Below the pieces are notes generated by a model. That model was given only the letters and a program-made list of their open reading frames with translations. It searched no databases and was not told the origin of the DNA. Positions 42,221 to 51,298 of a DNA stretch of 64,000 nucleotides are shown in pieces; within the stretch, counting starts at the first letter, position 1; each line of letters opens with the position of its first letter. This DNA comes from Bartonella taylorii 8TBB (GTDB lineage Bacteria > Pseudomonadota > Alphaproteobacteria > Rhizobiales > Rhizobiaceae): NCBI RefSeq assembly GCF_902825155.1, contig NZ_CADEAG010000006.1:62001-126000 (forward strand), read 5' to 3'. The translations under genes were made by a program, and so were the position numbers.

Positions 42221-43651
42221 TTATGGATGGTTTGCCTCATGGAACACAGGAAAAAACATTTCCACAGTTGTTCCATGATTGGGTTTTGAAAATAATAAAA
42301 ATTGACCACCACTTTCTTCTACCATTGCTTTACACAGCGGTAACCCCAAACCAGTTCCCATAAAAGCACTATCACCAGATCTGCCATCTTTACGCTCTAC
42401 CTGACCATAAGGTTGCAATGCCTGTACAATCTCTTCATCACTCATCCCTATACCGTTATCACTTACTGCAATCTTTACGCGCTCTTTTTTTCCATAAGAA
42501 ACATGAACAATAATTTGCCCACCCGATGGCGTAAAACGAATGGCATTGGAAAGAAGATTCCATACAATTTGCCGCAATATCTGCTGTGACACCCCAATAA
42601 ATGGCACATGAGCTGGAGCAACAATACGCATAATAATGCCATTATGATTAGCCTGTGTTTCAAGAAAAGCCATACTAGCACGCAAACAAGATATCACATC
42701 AAATGCTTCAGCTATAAGAGGCGTATTGATCTGGTCATTTGAGCCAGAATAATTTGCTTTCGAGCATTCTAGTAATTGATTAACCAACGATAATATATGT
42801 TTTCCAGATGAGATAATATCGCGTAAATATCCACGATAACGTTCATTGTCTATCATACCAAAACGGCCATCTTTCATAATTTCTGCAAAACCAATGAGAG
42901 CATTCAAAGGCGTCCGCATTTCATGAACAACTCCAACTATTTTATTCTCTTCTGCTTTTTTATCTATTGGTGGAGTTGTTCCTGTCATATCATACAATAT
43001 AACAGCATAATTGTCTTGCCGTGCCAAAGGTATAATCGTCATAGAAACTGTTATATTTTTATGATTTTTCGTCACCAACTCAGCTGTTTCACGATTAAAA
43101 ATCCGACTTTTTCCTTTCAGACGGATCAATTTAAAATATTTTTCAACTAAAAATTGGCTCTGCAAAGTAAATAATGATGATAATGGCTGTGCCAGTAATT
43201 CATTTATTTCATAGCCAGTTAATGCCAAAGCAGCACTGCTGACCGATTGAATAAAGCCCTGTCCATCTAACCAAAAAACGCTTTTAATCGCTGTATCCAA
43301 CAATGATAAAACCACTGCTGGCTCTTTTATGAGAGCTTGTTCTATAGTATTTGCCGTCAATGTCTGTGCACTTGGCAACAAAACCGCCGTTTCCTTAACC
43401 AAGTGCTCGCATCTTACAGATGAATGCAACTCTCCACGCAATCGTTCTGCGATCTCACGAAAAGCTGAACGCTCACTCTCCGAAAGACTCTGCATTTTGG
43501 TATCCGATTCTTTATCTATTTTCTCTTGAACTTTTTCTTGCATTTTCAAACCACGAAAATCCTTAAGCCACTGTTTGGCATAAAAAATTAGAAAAGCAGA
43601 TAATTCAACACCAAGGTATTGTGGACAATCATCAACAAGCCATTGAACCAT
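42221..43651 (-). CDS. PAS-domain sensor histidine kinase, C-terminal part (PdhS/PleC/DivJ-like)
   Basis: A 476-residue open frame holding a PAS domain (VFWLDGQGFIQSVSSAALALTGY, about residues 125-148), the phosphorylated H box VVHEMRTPLNALIGFAE with His243, and an ATPase domain with NLLSNAIRFTP, DNGIGMSDEEI and GTGLGLPLCKAM. This is the complete catalytic core of a hybrid-type sensor kinase. The H-box style matches the alphaproteobacterial PleC/DivJ/PdhS group that controls cell cycle. The N-terminal part of such proteins should be several hundred residues longer. Here the upstream sequence is frameshifted (next entry), so this frame is probably the surviving 3' half of a broken gene. Its start at 43651 is only the first usable ATG. 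Whether it is still made and active is open. Confidence 0.75.
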   Translation of the reverse strand: MVQWLVDDCPQYLGVELSAFLIFYAKQWLKDFRGLKMQEKVQEKIDKESDTKMQSLSESERSAFREIAERLRGELHSSVRCEHLVKETAVLLPSAQTLTANTIEQALIKEPAVVLSLLDTAIKSVFWLDGQGFIQSVSSAALALTGYEINELLAQPLSSLFTLQSQFLVEKYFKLIRLKGKSRIFNRETAELVTKNHKNITVSMTIIPLARQDNYAVILYDMTGTTPPIDKKAEENKIVGVVHEMRTPLNALIGFAEIMKDGRFGMIDNERYRGYLRDIISSGKHILSLVNQLLECSKANYSGSNDQINTPLIAEAFDVISCLRASMAFLETQANHNGIIMRIVAPAHVPFIGVSQQILRQIVWNLLSNAIRFTPSGGQIIVHVSYGKKERVKIAVSDNGIGMSDEEIVQALQPYGQVERKDGRSGDSAFMGTGLGLPLCKAMVEESGGQFLLFSKPNHGTTVEMFFPVFHEANHP

Positions 43652-44200
43652 CTGTTGCTCTAAAGCGCAGCTGCTTCAATAAAACCACTAAGTAATTGAT
43701 ACCGCTCATCATAAAATTGATTGGCGAATTCATGAAAGTAAGCCCCTAAAATATGAAGACGATATAAGTCCAACAATTTCAGCTAACTCTTTTGAAACAT
43801 AAAAAAACTGACCGTTTTTATCCATTTTCCAAGTAAAATATCGTAGCAAAAGTTCTGGCATAAAATGAAAAGGTTTCTGCATAATCTTCAACTCATCTGC
43901 ATTTAATGGCACGCATAAGACCAAAAAACTTGCCGGCTTTACCTCCAAGCGAATTACGAACACTTAAACTATAGGTAAAACAGTTCTTATTGGCATCCCA
44001 TTATCAATCGTCTGTAGCAAAAATCTGATTGCTTCATCCACAAAACAAAAATGAGATGAAATTTCCAACAACATTGCACGTCCATCAACAACTGCAATAG
44101 ACATTGTTGCACTATCCAAGTCAGCAATAAAAAAATATTTTCTTCCTGCAAAGCTTCCAAAAAAAACACCTTATCTAAGAGAAACTACAGAAAGTTCAGT
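43652..44200 (-). pseudogene. decayed 5' part of the sensor histidine kinase gene
   Basis: Read on the minus strand, coding-like stretches follow one another in different frames: YFFIADLDSATMSIAVVDGR with ISSHFCFVDEAIRFLLQTID, then a shift to SLSVRNSLGGKAGKFFGLMR, then MDKNGQFFYVSKELAEIVG (a PAS start), then AYFHEFANQFYDERYQLLSG up to the intact frame at 43651. At least three frame changes are needed to join them. The RNSLGGKAGKFFGL and NGQFFYVSKELAEIVG patterns are those that precede the PAS domains in large rhizobial sensor kinases of this kind. The remaining stretch to 44667 holds nothing I can read. The kinase gene has thus lost its sensor half. Confidence 0.65.
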
Positions 44201-44667
44201 GTAGCGCTTTAAATCATCTAACGCAACAAAACTTGCACAATTGAACATCTTTCACTATCTCGTGATGCTCTACTTAATCAAAAAAGGTCTTTCTTTCATC
44301 ATGTCCGCTACAGAAGAAATCCCCCCAATATGCCACCGTAGCATGTAACCAAAGCATATTTTATAATCAGCGAAAAAAGCTATCTTTCTTCACCTGAAGG
44401 CTAGTTTAATTTCTTTACATTCCAGATAATCTAAAAATGGTAAAGACTTCTCCAATCCTTCTTTGTACCATCTTATAATACACACTAGCAGGCTTAATAA
44501 ATATCGCTTCTATTTTCTTCCTCCCTATTAAATATTTTTAATATTTCACAGTAAAAAAACAAGCATGAGGTAACATCCGCTCTCATAAAATAAAGCAAGC
44601 ATTAACCATTAAAATAACAATCGTTAGGTATTTTAAAAGTCACGCATCTTTAAAATTGCCTTGCTGA
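44201..44667. other. about 470-bp region without a readable gene
   Basis: This lies between the decayed kinase front and the end of ftsK. It may contain further, unreadable parts of the kinase gene, since related proteins begin well upstream. No open frame, RNA gene or clear hairpin is seen. Confidence 0.4.
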
Positions 44668-47208
44668 TTATTGTACCTCATTGATGAGAATTTCGCGTTT
44701 TCCAACATGATTAGCGGCTCCAACAATACCTTTTTCTTCCATGCGCTCAACAAGAGAAGCTGCCTTATTATAACCGATTGCAAGCCGGCGCTGAATATAA
44801 GATGTCGAACATTTTCTATCACGCATAACAATTTTTACAGCTTGCATATAAAGTTCTTCACCATCCTCACCAAGATTTTCTGCCGTAGAAACTTCAGCAA
44901 CTGAATCAGCAAGCTCAACATCTTTGTTATCATCTTCGCTATCCGTTACCGTTGCTAAATAATCAGGCTTTCCTTGCATTTTAAGATGTGCCACAATGGA
45001 TTCAACTTCTTCATCAGAAACGAAAGGCCCGTGAACGCGTACAATGCGCCCCCCCCCAGCCATATGGAGCATATCGCCTTGGCCCAAAAGCGTCTCAGCT
45101 CCTTGTTCTCCCAAAATCGTACGACTGTCAATTTTCGATGTTACTTGAAAAGAAATACGGGTAGGAAAATTCGCTTTAATCGTACCTGTAATGACATCCA
45201 CAGAAGGACGCTGCGTTGCCATAATAAGATGAATACCTGCCGCACGCGCCATCTGCGCTAAACGCTGAATGGCATTTTCAATTTCTTTACCTGCCACCAT
45301 CATGAGATCGGCCATCTCATCAACAATCACAACAATATAAGGAAGCTGCGTTAGATCCATTGCTTCTTCATGATAAAGCATTTCCCCACTTTCCTTATCA
45401 AAACCCGATTGCACAGTACACATGATTGTTTCACCTTTTTGTGCCGCAAGTGCAACGCGTGCGTTAAAACCATCAATATTACGTACACCTAATTTAGCCA
45501 TTTTGCGGTAACGCTCTTCCATTTCACGGACCGCCCACTTTAAAGCTGTTACAGCTTTTTTGGGATCCGTCACAACAGGCGTTAAAAGATGTGGAATGCC
45601 ATCATAAACAGAGAGTTCTAACATCTTAGGGTCAACCATAATCAAACGACACTGCTTTGGTGTCATTCGATAAAGAATCGACAAAATCATTGTATTAATT
45701 GCAACGGATTTCCCCGACCCTGTTGTTCCAGCAACCAACAAATGAGGCATTTTCGCTAATTCTGCAATGACAGGCTCACCATTAATTCCCTTCCCTAAAG
45801 CAAGAGCTAGTTTAAATTGGCTTTCACGAAAAGAACTTGTTTGAATTAATTCCCGTAAATAAACTGTTTCACGAACCGCATTTGGCAACTCAATCCCAAT
45901 AACATTGCGTCCAGGAATCACAGCAACACGTGTAGAAATGGCAGACATAGAACGAGCAATATCATCGGAAAGATTAATGACCCGCGATGATTTTACTCCA
46001 GCTGCAGGCTCAAATTCATACATTGTCACCACTGGTCCTGGATGAACATGGATAATTTCACCCTTAATGCCAAAATCTTCCAAAACACTTTCCAAAAGCC
46101 CAGCACCACGCTCTAATGTTTCCTGTGAAATTATCGTACCTTCATGAAAAACAGGTTCCTGCAATAAATTGATCGGAGGACATTCATAAGTGCCATCATC
46201 AAGAGATTGAACGTTGGACATAAAAACAGAATTATAATTGCCTAATGACGTGTTAGCAGACCGCAACGCTTTGCCTTTTTGTTTTATTGCAAGAAAATCT
46301 TCTGAACTCTTTGCGACATCTTCTGTTTTACCACCGGTAATATTCTTGGCATTTTTAGTTGTTTTAGGAGTTTCTACATCACTAGCCCCTACATCGCTTA
46401 ACGTATCAGTAGAATCTTCAACAACGATCTCAGAGTGACGCATTTGATGCTTTCTAACAGAATCACTCTTTACATTCATTAAAGCAGAAATTTTCTCAAT
46501 TCCTCGGGAACTTTTTTCTGGAGATTCGGATAATATTGAATCGTAAAACTGTGGAAAGCGGCATTCAAGAACACGATAAAGAGCTGTAATTGACTCATCG
46601 AATCCAGAAGTAGTATCGGATGTAATTTCATTCCCCATGAACTCAATCGGTGTTACCTCCTCTCCTGAAGGTGTAGTGTCCATCTGTTCTAATATAAAGG
46701 ATTCACACTCAAAAAATGCGTCATCGGAAAGATGCAAAATAGGCTTTGTTTTTTGCACCACATTTTCTACTTGTAATTTATGCTCCTGTGTATCCTCCTT
46801 AAGCAGCGTACTAACAGCTTGCCGTGACAAATGCTCCAAAACCGTTGAATGACAAATTGATGCTTTATTCTCTAGCGATTGAGGATTAATCACCCTTTTG
46901 GTTGATGGAGAATTTGTTGTTTTTTTGTTACAGTGTATAATATTCGTAAGGTTGTTTTGCTCTTTCTTGATCAAAACTTTAAACTGTTTGGCAAAAACTG
47001 GATCTGTTTCTATACGACGACGCAAAATCTCAACTTCTGGTGTTCGTGTAAAACGCACGTTTTGTCCGAGCGTGAATGCCTTTTTCCATACTTCCGGATA
47101 AGGAAATATCTCTGCAATCTTAGTATATGAATTTCTTTCTGATGCATCTTGTACACTCTCATCAGGAAAAGAAGGCGTAGAAATAGATTTTTTTTTCGAA
47201 TTATGCAT
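44668..47208 (-). CDS. ftsK: FtsK/SpoIIIE-family DNA translocase lacking the membrane domain
   Basis: An 846-residue DNA translocase. The N-terminal 345 residues are a polar, low-complexity linker with no membrane helices. Residues about 350-490 form the alpha and beta motor domains, with the Walker A motif AGTTGSGKS at 493-501 and the Walker B region [14 protein letters not shown]. The C-terminus has the winged-helix gamma domain ([25 protein letters not shown]), which reads the polar KOPS sequences. Classical FtsK has four N-terminal membrane helices. Rhizobiales often carry a second, shorter FtsK-like protein without them, and this seems to be that form, so the chromosome may have another copy elsewhere. 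A 9-base G run lies in the frame at about 45049-45057 (AGGGR). Confidence 0.88.
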   Translation of the reverse strand: MHNSKKKSISTPSFPDESVQDASERNSYTKIAEIFPYPEVWKKAFTLGQNVRFTRTPEVEILRRRIETDPVFAKQFKVLIKKEQNNLTNIIHCNKKTTNSPSTKRVINPQSLENKASICHSTVLEHLSRQAVSTLLKEDTQEHKLQVENVVQKTKPILHLSDDAFFECESFILEQMDTTPSGEEVTPIEFMGNEITSDTTSGFDESITALYRVLECRFPQFYDSILSESPEKSSRGIEKISALMNVKSDSVRKHQMRHSEIVVEDSTDTLSDVGASDVETPKTTKNAKNITGGKTEDVAKSSEDFLAIKQKGKALRSANTSLGNYNSVFMSNVQSLDDGTYECPPINLLQEPVFHEGTIISQETLERGAGLLESVLEDFGIKGEIIHVHPGPVVTMYEFEPAAGVKSSRVINLSDDIARSMSAISTRVAVIPGRNVIGIELPNAVRETVYLRELIQTSSFRESQFKLALALGKGINGEPVIAELAKMPHLLVAGTTGSGKSVAINTMILSILYRMTPKQCRLIMVDPKMLELSVYDGIPHLLTPVVTDPKKAVTALKWAVREMEERYRKMAKLGVRNIDGFNARVALAAQKGETIMCTVQSGFDKESGEMLYHEEAMDLTQLPYIVVIVDEMADLMMVAGKEIENAIQRLAQMARAAGIHLIMATQRPSVDVITGTIKANFPTRISFQVTSKIDSRTILGEQGAETLLGQGDMLHMAGGGRIVRVHGPFVSDEEVESIVAHLKMQGKPDYLATVTDSEDDNKDVELADSVAEVSTAENLGEDGEELYMQAVKIVMRDRKCSTSYIQRRLAIGYNKAASLVERMEEKGIVGAANHVGKREILINEVQ

Positions 47209-47646
47209 GACACCCAACAAACTGATAACAATAAGAACAATTACCTCTTCAAAAAGAATGCATAGAGACTATAGAGTACGAAGGTTAATAACCTTTTGCT
47301 GGCTGTCACTTTTAATAAAAAATAATGCTATAATTTCTCTTAATGAGACTTTCTCCACAAATATTGAGCAAATTGCTAAATTCATAGTTTCTATAAGCTG
47401 TAAGTCATTTGTTTCGAAGAAAAATCTGTAATAAAAAATTACAGAAAAATCGCCAATTGTTCTCTTTCCTTTCCATTACATAAAAACAGTTAATATAAGA
47501 AGCGTTCTTTGAACTCTCCAACCTCATTGTCATGAAACAAATCAATTTTTTACCTTTTATAAGATTATCCTTGTTATTCTTATTTAAAAAGGTTCAAATG
47601 GAAAAAATTTAATAAAACAAAAATAGAGAAAAATAGGGAGTGAATC
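47209..47646. other. about 440-bp divergent intergenic region
   Basis: It separates ftsK (minus) from the aldehyde dehydrogenase gene (plus) and should hold both promoters. It is AT-rich, and the only frames are short. A ribosome-type sequence (AGGGAG) lies 6 bases in front of the aldehyde dehydrogenase ATG. No repeat or RNA gene is seen. Confidence 0.5.
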
Positions 47647-49077
47647 ATGTTTAATAAGCGTAAATTTTATATCAATGGTCTATGGGACGATCCAAGCACT
47701 CCTCACGATCTACATGTCATTAATCCATCAACAGAAGAGGCTTGTGCTATCATTAGCCTTGGCAGCATAAGAGACGCAGATAAAGCAATTAACGCGGCTA
47801 AAATAGCTTTTCAAACTTGGAAAACAACCCAACCTAGTGAACGCCTTAGCTTCGTTGAAAAAATTTTAGAAATCTATGAAAAACGCTCAGGTGATATGGC
47901 AAAAACCATTTCAATGGAAATGGGAGCACCTATTGATATGGCGCTCAATGCGCAAACCGCAACCGGCAGTTCTCATATTCGCAACTTTATCAAAGCTTAC
48001 AAAGAATTTTCATTCCAAGATGTTTTAATAGAAGGAAATGAGCAAGCGATTCTTCATTATGACCCTATCGGCGTCGTAGGGTTGATCACACCATGGAATT
48101 GGCCCATGAATCAAGTGACTCTTAAAGTTATTCCTGCTCTCTTGGCTGGCTGTACTATGGTGTTAAAACCCTCTGAAATTGCTCCTCTTTCTGCTATGCT
48201 TTTTGCTGAAATTTTAGATGAAGCTGCCCTCCCAGCCGGTGTTTTTAATTTAATCAACGGTGACGGTGCTAACATTGGTTCTTACCTCTCTGCTCATCCA
48301 GGCCTAGAAATGATCAGCTTTACCGGATCAACCAGAGCAGGGAAAGATATTTCTAAAAATGCTAGCAACACTTTAAAACGAGTCTGTCTGGAACTTGGAG
48401 GTAAAGGAGCTAACATCATCTTTGCTGATGCCGATACAGACGCTATTCAACGCGGTGTACGACACTGCTTTTATAATAGTGGACAAAGCTGTAATGCACC
48501 AACACGTATGCTTGTGGAACAAGCCATCTATGACAAAGCCATCGAAACAGCCAAAGATATTGCTGAAAAAACACAAGTGGGGCCAGGGGACCAAGCAGGA
48601 AATCACATTGGTCCCGTAGTTTCAAAACAACAATACGACAAAATCCAAGATCTTATCCAATCTGGAATTAATGAAGGTGCAACTCTTGTCGCAGGCGGAA
48701 CTGGTTTACCAATAGGAATGGAACGCGGTTATTATGTACGCCCAACAGTCTTTGCTGATGTGAAATCTCATATGCGTATTTTTCGAGAAGAAATCTTTGG
48801 TCCAGTCCTCTCGATTCTTCCCTTTAATACAGAAGATGAAGCCGTAACTTTGGCCAATGACACCGAATACGGTCTTACAAACTATATACAATCGCAAGAT
48901 CGCAGCAAATGTCGTCGTATCGCTGCACAAATACGATCTGGAATGGTAGAAGTTAACGGGCATGGATTACCCAGTGGTAGTTACTTTGGAGGCGTAAAAT
49001 TTTCTGGGCGTGCTCGTGAAGGTGGCCCCTGGGGTATTAAGGAATTTCTCGATACCAAAGCAATTTCATACTGGTAA
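47647..49077 (+). CDS. NAD(P)-dependent aldehyde dehydrogenase family protein
   Basis: A 476-residue aldehyde dehydrogenase. The catalytic set is complete: Asn151 in TPWNWPMNQ, Glu249 in LELGGKGANI and the nucleophile Cys282 in FYNSGQSCNAPTRM. The cofactor motif FTGSTRAGKDI is at about residues 225-235. The substrate is not clear from the sequence; homologues in Rhizobiales are annotated broadly. It could oxidise the aldehyde made by the PuuB-like oxidase, but the genes are not linked. It is followed by the pseudouridine synthase gene 32 bases later on the same strand, so the two may be co-transcribed. Confidence 0.9.
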   Translation: MFNKRKFYINGLWDDPSTPHDLHVINPSTEEACAIISLGSIRDADKAINAAKIAFQTWKTTQPSERLSFVEKILEIYEKRSGDMAKTISMEMGAPIDMALNAQTATGSSHIRNFIKAYKEFSFQDVLIEGNEQAILHYDPIGVVGLITPWNWPMNQVTLKVIPALLAGCTMVLKPSEIAPLSAMLFAEILDEAALPAGVFNLINGDGANIGSYLSAHPGLEMISFTGSTRAGKDISKNASNTLKRVCLELGGKGANIIFADADTDAIQRGVRHCFYNSGQSCNAPTRMLVEQAIYDKAIETAKDIAEKTQVGPGDQAGNHIGPVVSKQQYDKIQDLIQSGINEGATLVAGGTGLPIGMERGYYVRPTVFADVKSHMRIFREEIFGPVLSILPFNTEDEAVTLANDTEYGLTNYIQSQDRSKCRRIAAQIRSGMVEVNGHGLPSGSYFGGVKFSGRAREGGPWGIKEFLDTKAISYW

Positions 49078-49109
49078 AAGGATTTTATTCAAAGCTTTAT
49101 AGGAATTTT

Positions 49110-50114
49110 ATGATAACACAGAGAATAACGGATGGAGATGCTCTTGGACAACGACTCGATCAGTGGCTAGCTAAACAATATCATAATGTGCTGTCACGTT
49201 CACGTCTGCAAACCCTCATCCGTGAAGGCTATCTTAAAATTGATGGTCAATTAATAAAGGAGCCTAAAACAAAATTAAAACCTAACCAAATTATAGAGTT
49301 GACGATACCTGTCCTTCGTGACGCAGAACCTAGCGGTGAAGCCATTGCATTGGATATTCTCTTTGAAGATGATCATGTCATTGTCATCAATAAACCAGCC
49401 GGTCTCGTTGTCCATCCCGGCAATGGCAATTGGAGTGGAACATTAGTTAACGCTCTTGTCTATCATTGTGGTGAAAGTTTGTCTGGTATCGGAGGTGTTA
49501 AACGCCCCGGCATTGTGCATCGTCTCGATAAAAATACAAGTGGAGTCATGGTAGTCGCTAAAAATGACCTAGCTCATAAAAGCCTCAGTGCCCAATTTTC
49601 TGACCATGGGCGTACCAGCGCATTAGATCGACGATATCATGCTTTGATTTGGGGATTTCCTAACCGTAATGTTTGGACAATTGATGCAGCTCTTGGACGC
49701 TCTCCCCATAACCGAACGAAGCAGGCCGTCGTCCATAACAAAAGCCCCCATGCTCGCCACGCTATTACACATTTTTCTCTCTTAGAAAAATATGGAATCG
49801 GTACAGATACAGCATCTTTTGCTAGCCTTCTGGAATGTCGTCTAGAAACCGGACGCACACACCAAATTCGTGTTCATATGGCCCATATAGGACATCCACT
49901 CGTAGGTGATACTGTTTATGGAAATGCTTTTAAAACAAAATCAAATATATTCGATCCGATTATTAAAAATGCAATTGATCAATTTAACCGACAAGCACTC
50001 CATGCAACCAGTCTTACTTTTGAGCATCCCGCTACAGGTAAAGTTATGTCTTTTTCTTCACCACTCCCCCAAGATATGATTGAACTTATCAATCATTTTA
50101 AAAAAATTAATTGA
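49110..50114 (+). CDS. rluD: 23S rRNA pseudouridine synthase, RluD type
   Basis: A 334-residue RluA-family pseudouridine synthase with an N-terminal S4 RNA-binding domain (LDQWLAKQYHNVLSRSRLQTLIREG, residues 16-40) and the catalytic motif HRLDKNTSG with Asp140. The S4 domain and the length indicate RluD, which modifies helix 69 of 23S rRNA (U1911, U1915, U1917 in E. coli), rather than RluA or RluC. It is followed after about 150 bases by rpoH, the order rluD-rpoH being common in alphaproteobacteria. Confidence 0.92.
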   Translation: MITQRITDGDALGQRLDQWLAKQYHNVLSRSRLQTLIREGYLKIDGQLIKEPKTKLKPNQIIELTIPVLRDAEPSGEAIALDILFEDDHVIVINKPAGLVVHPGNGNWSGTLVNALVYHCGESLSGIGGVKRPGIVHRLDKNTSGVMVVAKNDLAHKSLSAQFSDHGRTSALDRRYHALIWGFPNRNVWTIDAALGRSPHNRTKQAVVHNKSPHARHAITHFSLLEKYGIGTDTASFASLLECRLETGRTHQIRVHMAHIGHPLVGDTVYGNAFKTKSNIFDPIIKNAIDQFNRQALHATSLTFEHPATGKVMSFSSPLPQDMIELINHFKKIN

Positions 50115-50262
50115 AACTTTTAGCCTTCTCAGGATTTCACAATAAAGTATCTCTTTTTGAACAAAATTGAAAATTATGCTAGAATAAAACTAAAGAGATA
50201 TTTATAATGTCTAGAAATGGAATTTGCCTTATCAGGGAATTCGTGTAAAAGGAGGGTGCTAT

Positions 50263-51147
50263 ATGGCCCATATGAATCTGCTATCAGTGACCACAGGTGA
50301 CGGAGGATTGAATCGTTATCTAGAGGAAGTGCGTCATTTTCCCATGCTTGAGCCCAAAGAAGAATATATGCTGGCTCAACGTTATCGTAAACATAATGAT
50401 CTAAAAGCTGCGCATAGACTGGTAACAAGTCATTTGCGTCTTGTCGCCAAAATCGCAATGGGGTATCGAGGCTATGGCTTGCCCATTGGGGAGGTCATTT
50501 CGGAAGGCAATGTTGGGCTTATGCAAGCTGTTAAGCGTTTCGAACCGGAACGTGGTTTTCGTCTTGCAACCTATGCTATATGGTGGATTAAAGCTTCAAT
50601 CCAAGAATATGTATTGCGATCTTGGAGCTTGGTAAAAATTGGAACAACTGCCAATCAAAAGCGCTTATTTTTCAACCTTCGTAAATTGAAAAGTAGGCTT
50701 CAAGCCCTTGATAATGGTGATCTCAATTCAGAGCAAATTAAAGAGATCTCAACAAAATTGAATGTCACAGAAGATGAAGTTGTATCGATGAATCGTCGAC
50801 TTTGTGGTGATACTTCACTCAATGCGCCTCTTCGCACAAAAGAAGGTGAAAATGGTGAGTGGCAGGATTGGTTAGTGGATCACTCTGACAACCAAGAACA
50901 AGTTTTGATCGAACAAAATGAATTGGAAAATCGTCGTTCCATGCTAACAGATGCTATGGATAATTTGAATGAGCGTGAAAAGCGTATATTTAAAGCACGT
51001 CGTTTAAGTGATGAGCCGCTGACGCTAGAAGAACTCTCAAGTGAATTTAACATCAGTCGGGAACGTGTAAGACAAATTGAAATGCGTGCATTTGAAAAAA
51101 TACAGCATTCTATCAAAGCTTCTGTTTTATCCAAAAATCAGGTGTAA
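50263..51147 (+). CDS. rpoH: RNA polymerase sigma-32 factor RpoH
   Basis: The heat-shock sigma factor, which directs RNA polymerase to chaperone and protease genes. The 294-residue protein has sigma region 2 (RLVTSHLRLVAKIAMGYRGYGLP and the core-binding and melting segment FRLATYAIWWIKASIQEYVLRSWSLVKIGTT) and region 4 with the helix-turn-helix LTLEELSSEFNISRERVRQIEMRAFEKI. The RpoH box (about residue 130, QKRLFFNLRKLK) is present and marks RpoH against other sigma-70 group factors. The ATG at 50263 follows AAAGGAGG; the frame extension to 50224 is not needed. A hairpin follows the stop at 51195-51231. Confidence 0.96.
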   Translation: MAHMNLLSVTTGDGGLNRYLEEVRHFPMLEPKEEYMLAQRYRKHNDLKAAHRLVTSHLRLVAKIAMGYRGYGLPIGEVISEGNVGLMQAVKRFEPERGFRLATYAIWWIKASIQEYVLRSWSLVKIGTTANQKRLFFNLRKLKSRLQALDNGDLNSEQIKEISTKLNVTEDEVVSMNRRLCGDTSLNAPLRTKEGENGEWQDWLVDHSDNQEQVLIEQNELENRRSMLTDAMDNLNEREKRIFKARRLSDEPLTLEELSSEFNISRERVRQIEMRAFEKIQHSIKASVLSKNQV

Positions 51148-51194
51148 GCCTCCCAAAGGTGGATGTAAATTCAGTGTGTTGATGTATTTTTGAA

Positions 51195-51231
51195 AAGAAC
51201 AAGAGCCAATGTATATTGGCTCTCTGTTCTT
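51195..51231. terminator. hairpin between convergent rpoH and membrane protein gene
   Basis: An inverted repeat pairs AAGAAC and AGAGCCAAT on the left with ATTGGCTCT and GTTCTT on the right, with a 4-base loop (GTAT) and small bulges. It lies between the stops of two convergent genes. On the minus strand the stem is followed by a short T-rich run, on the plus strand it is not, so it fits best as the terminator of the gene at 51299-52723, and may stop both. Confidence 0.7.
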
Positions 51232-51298
51232 GAAGCTCAGCTGCTAGATCCTTTTATTAAGGGCTTGTTACGACTTTTTCTTCATATCCATCAATGCT

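Noticed and set aside
50174-50458. Open frame of 94 codons on minus within rpoH.
   Set aside because: It is a shadow of the rpoH coding frame, with no ribosome site and no family pattern.
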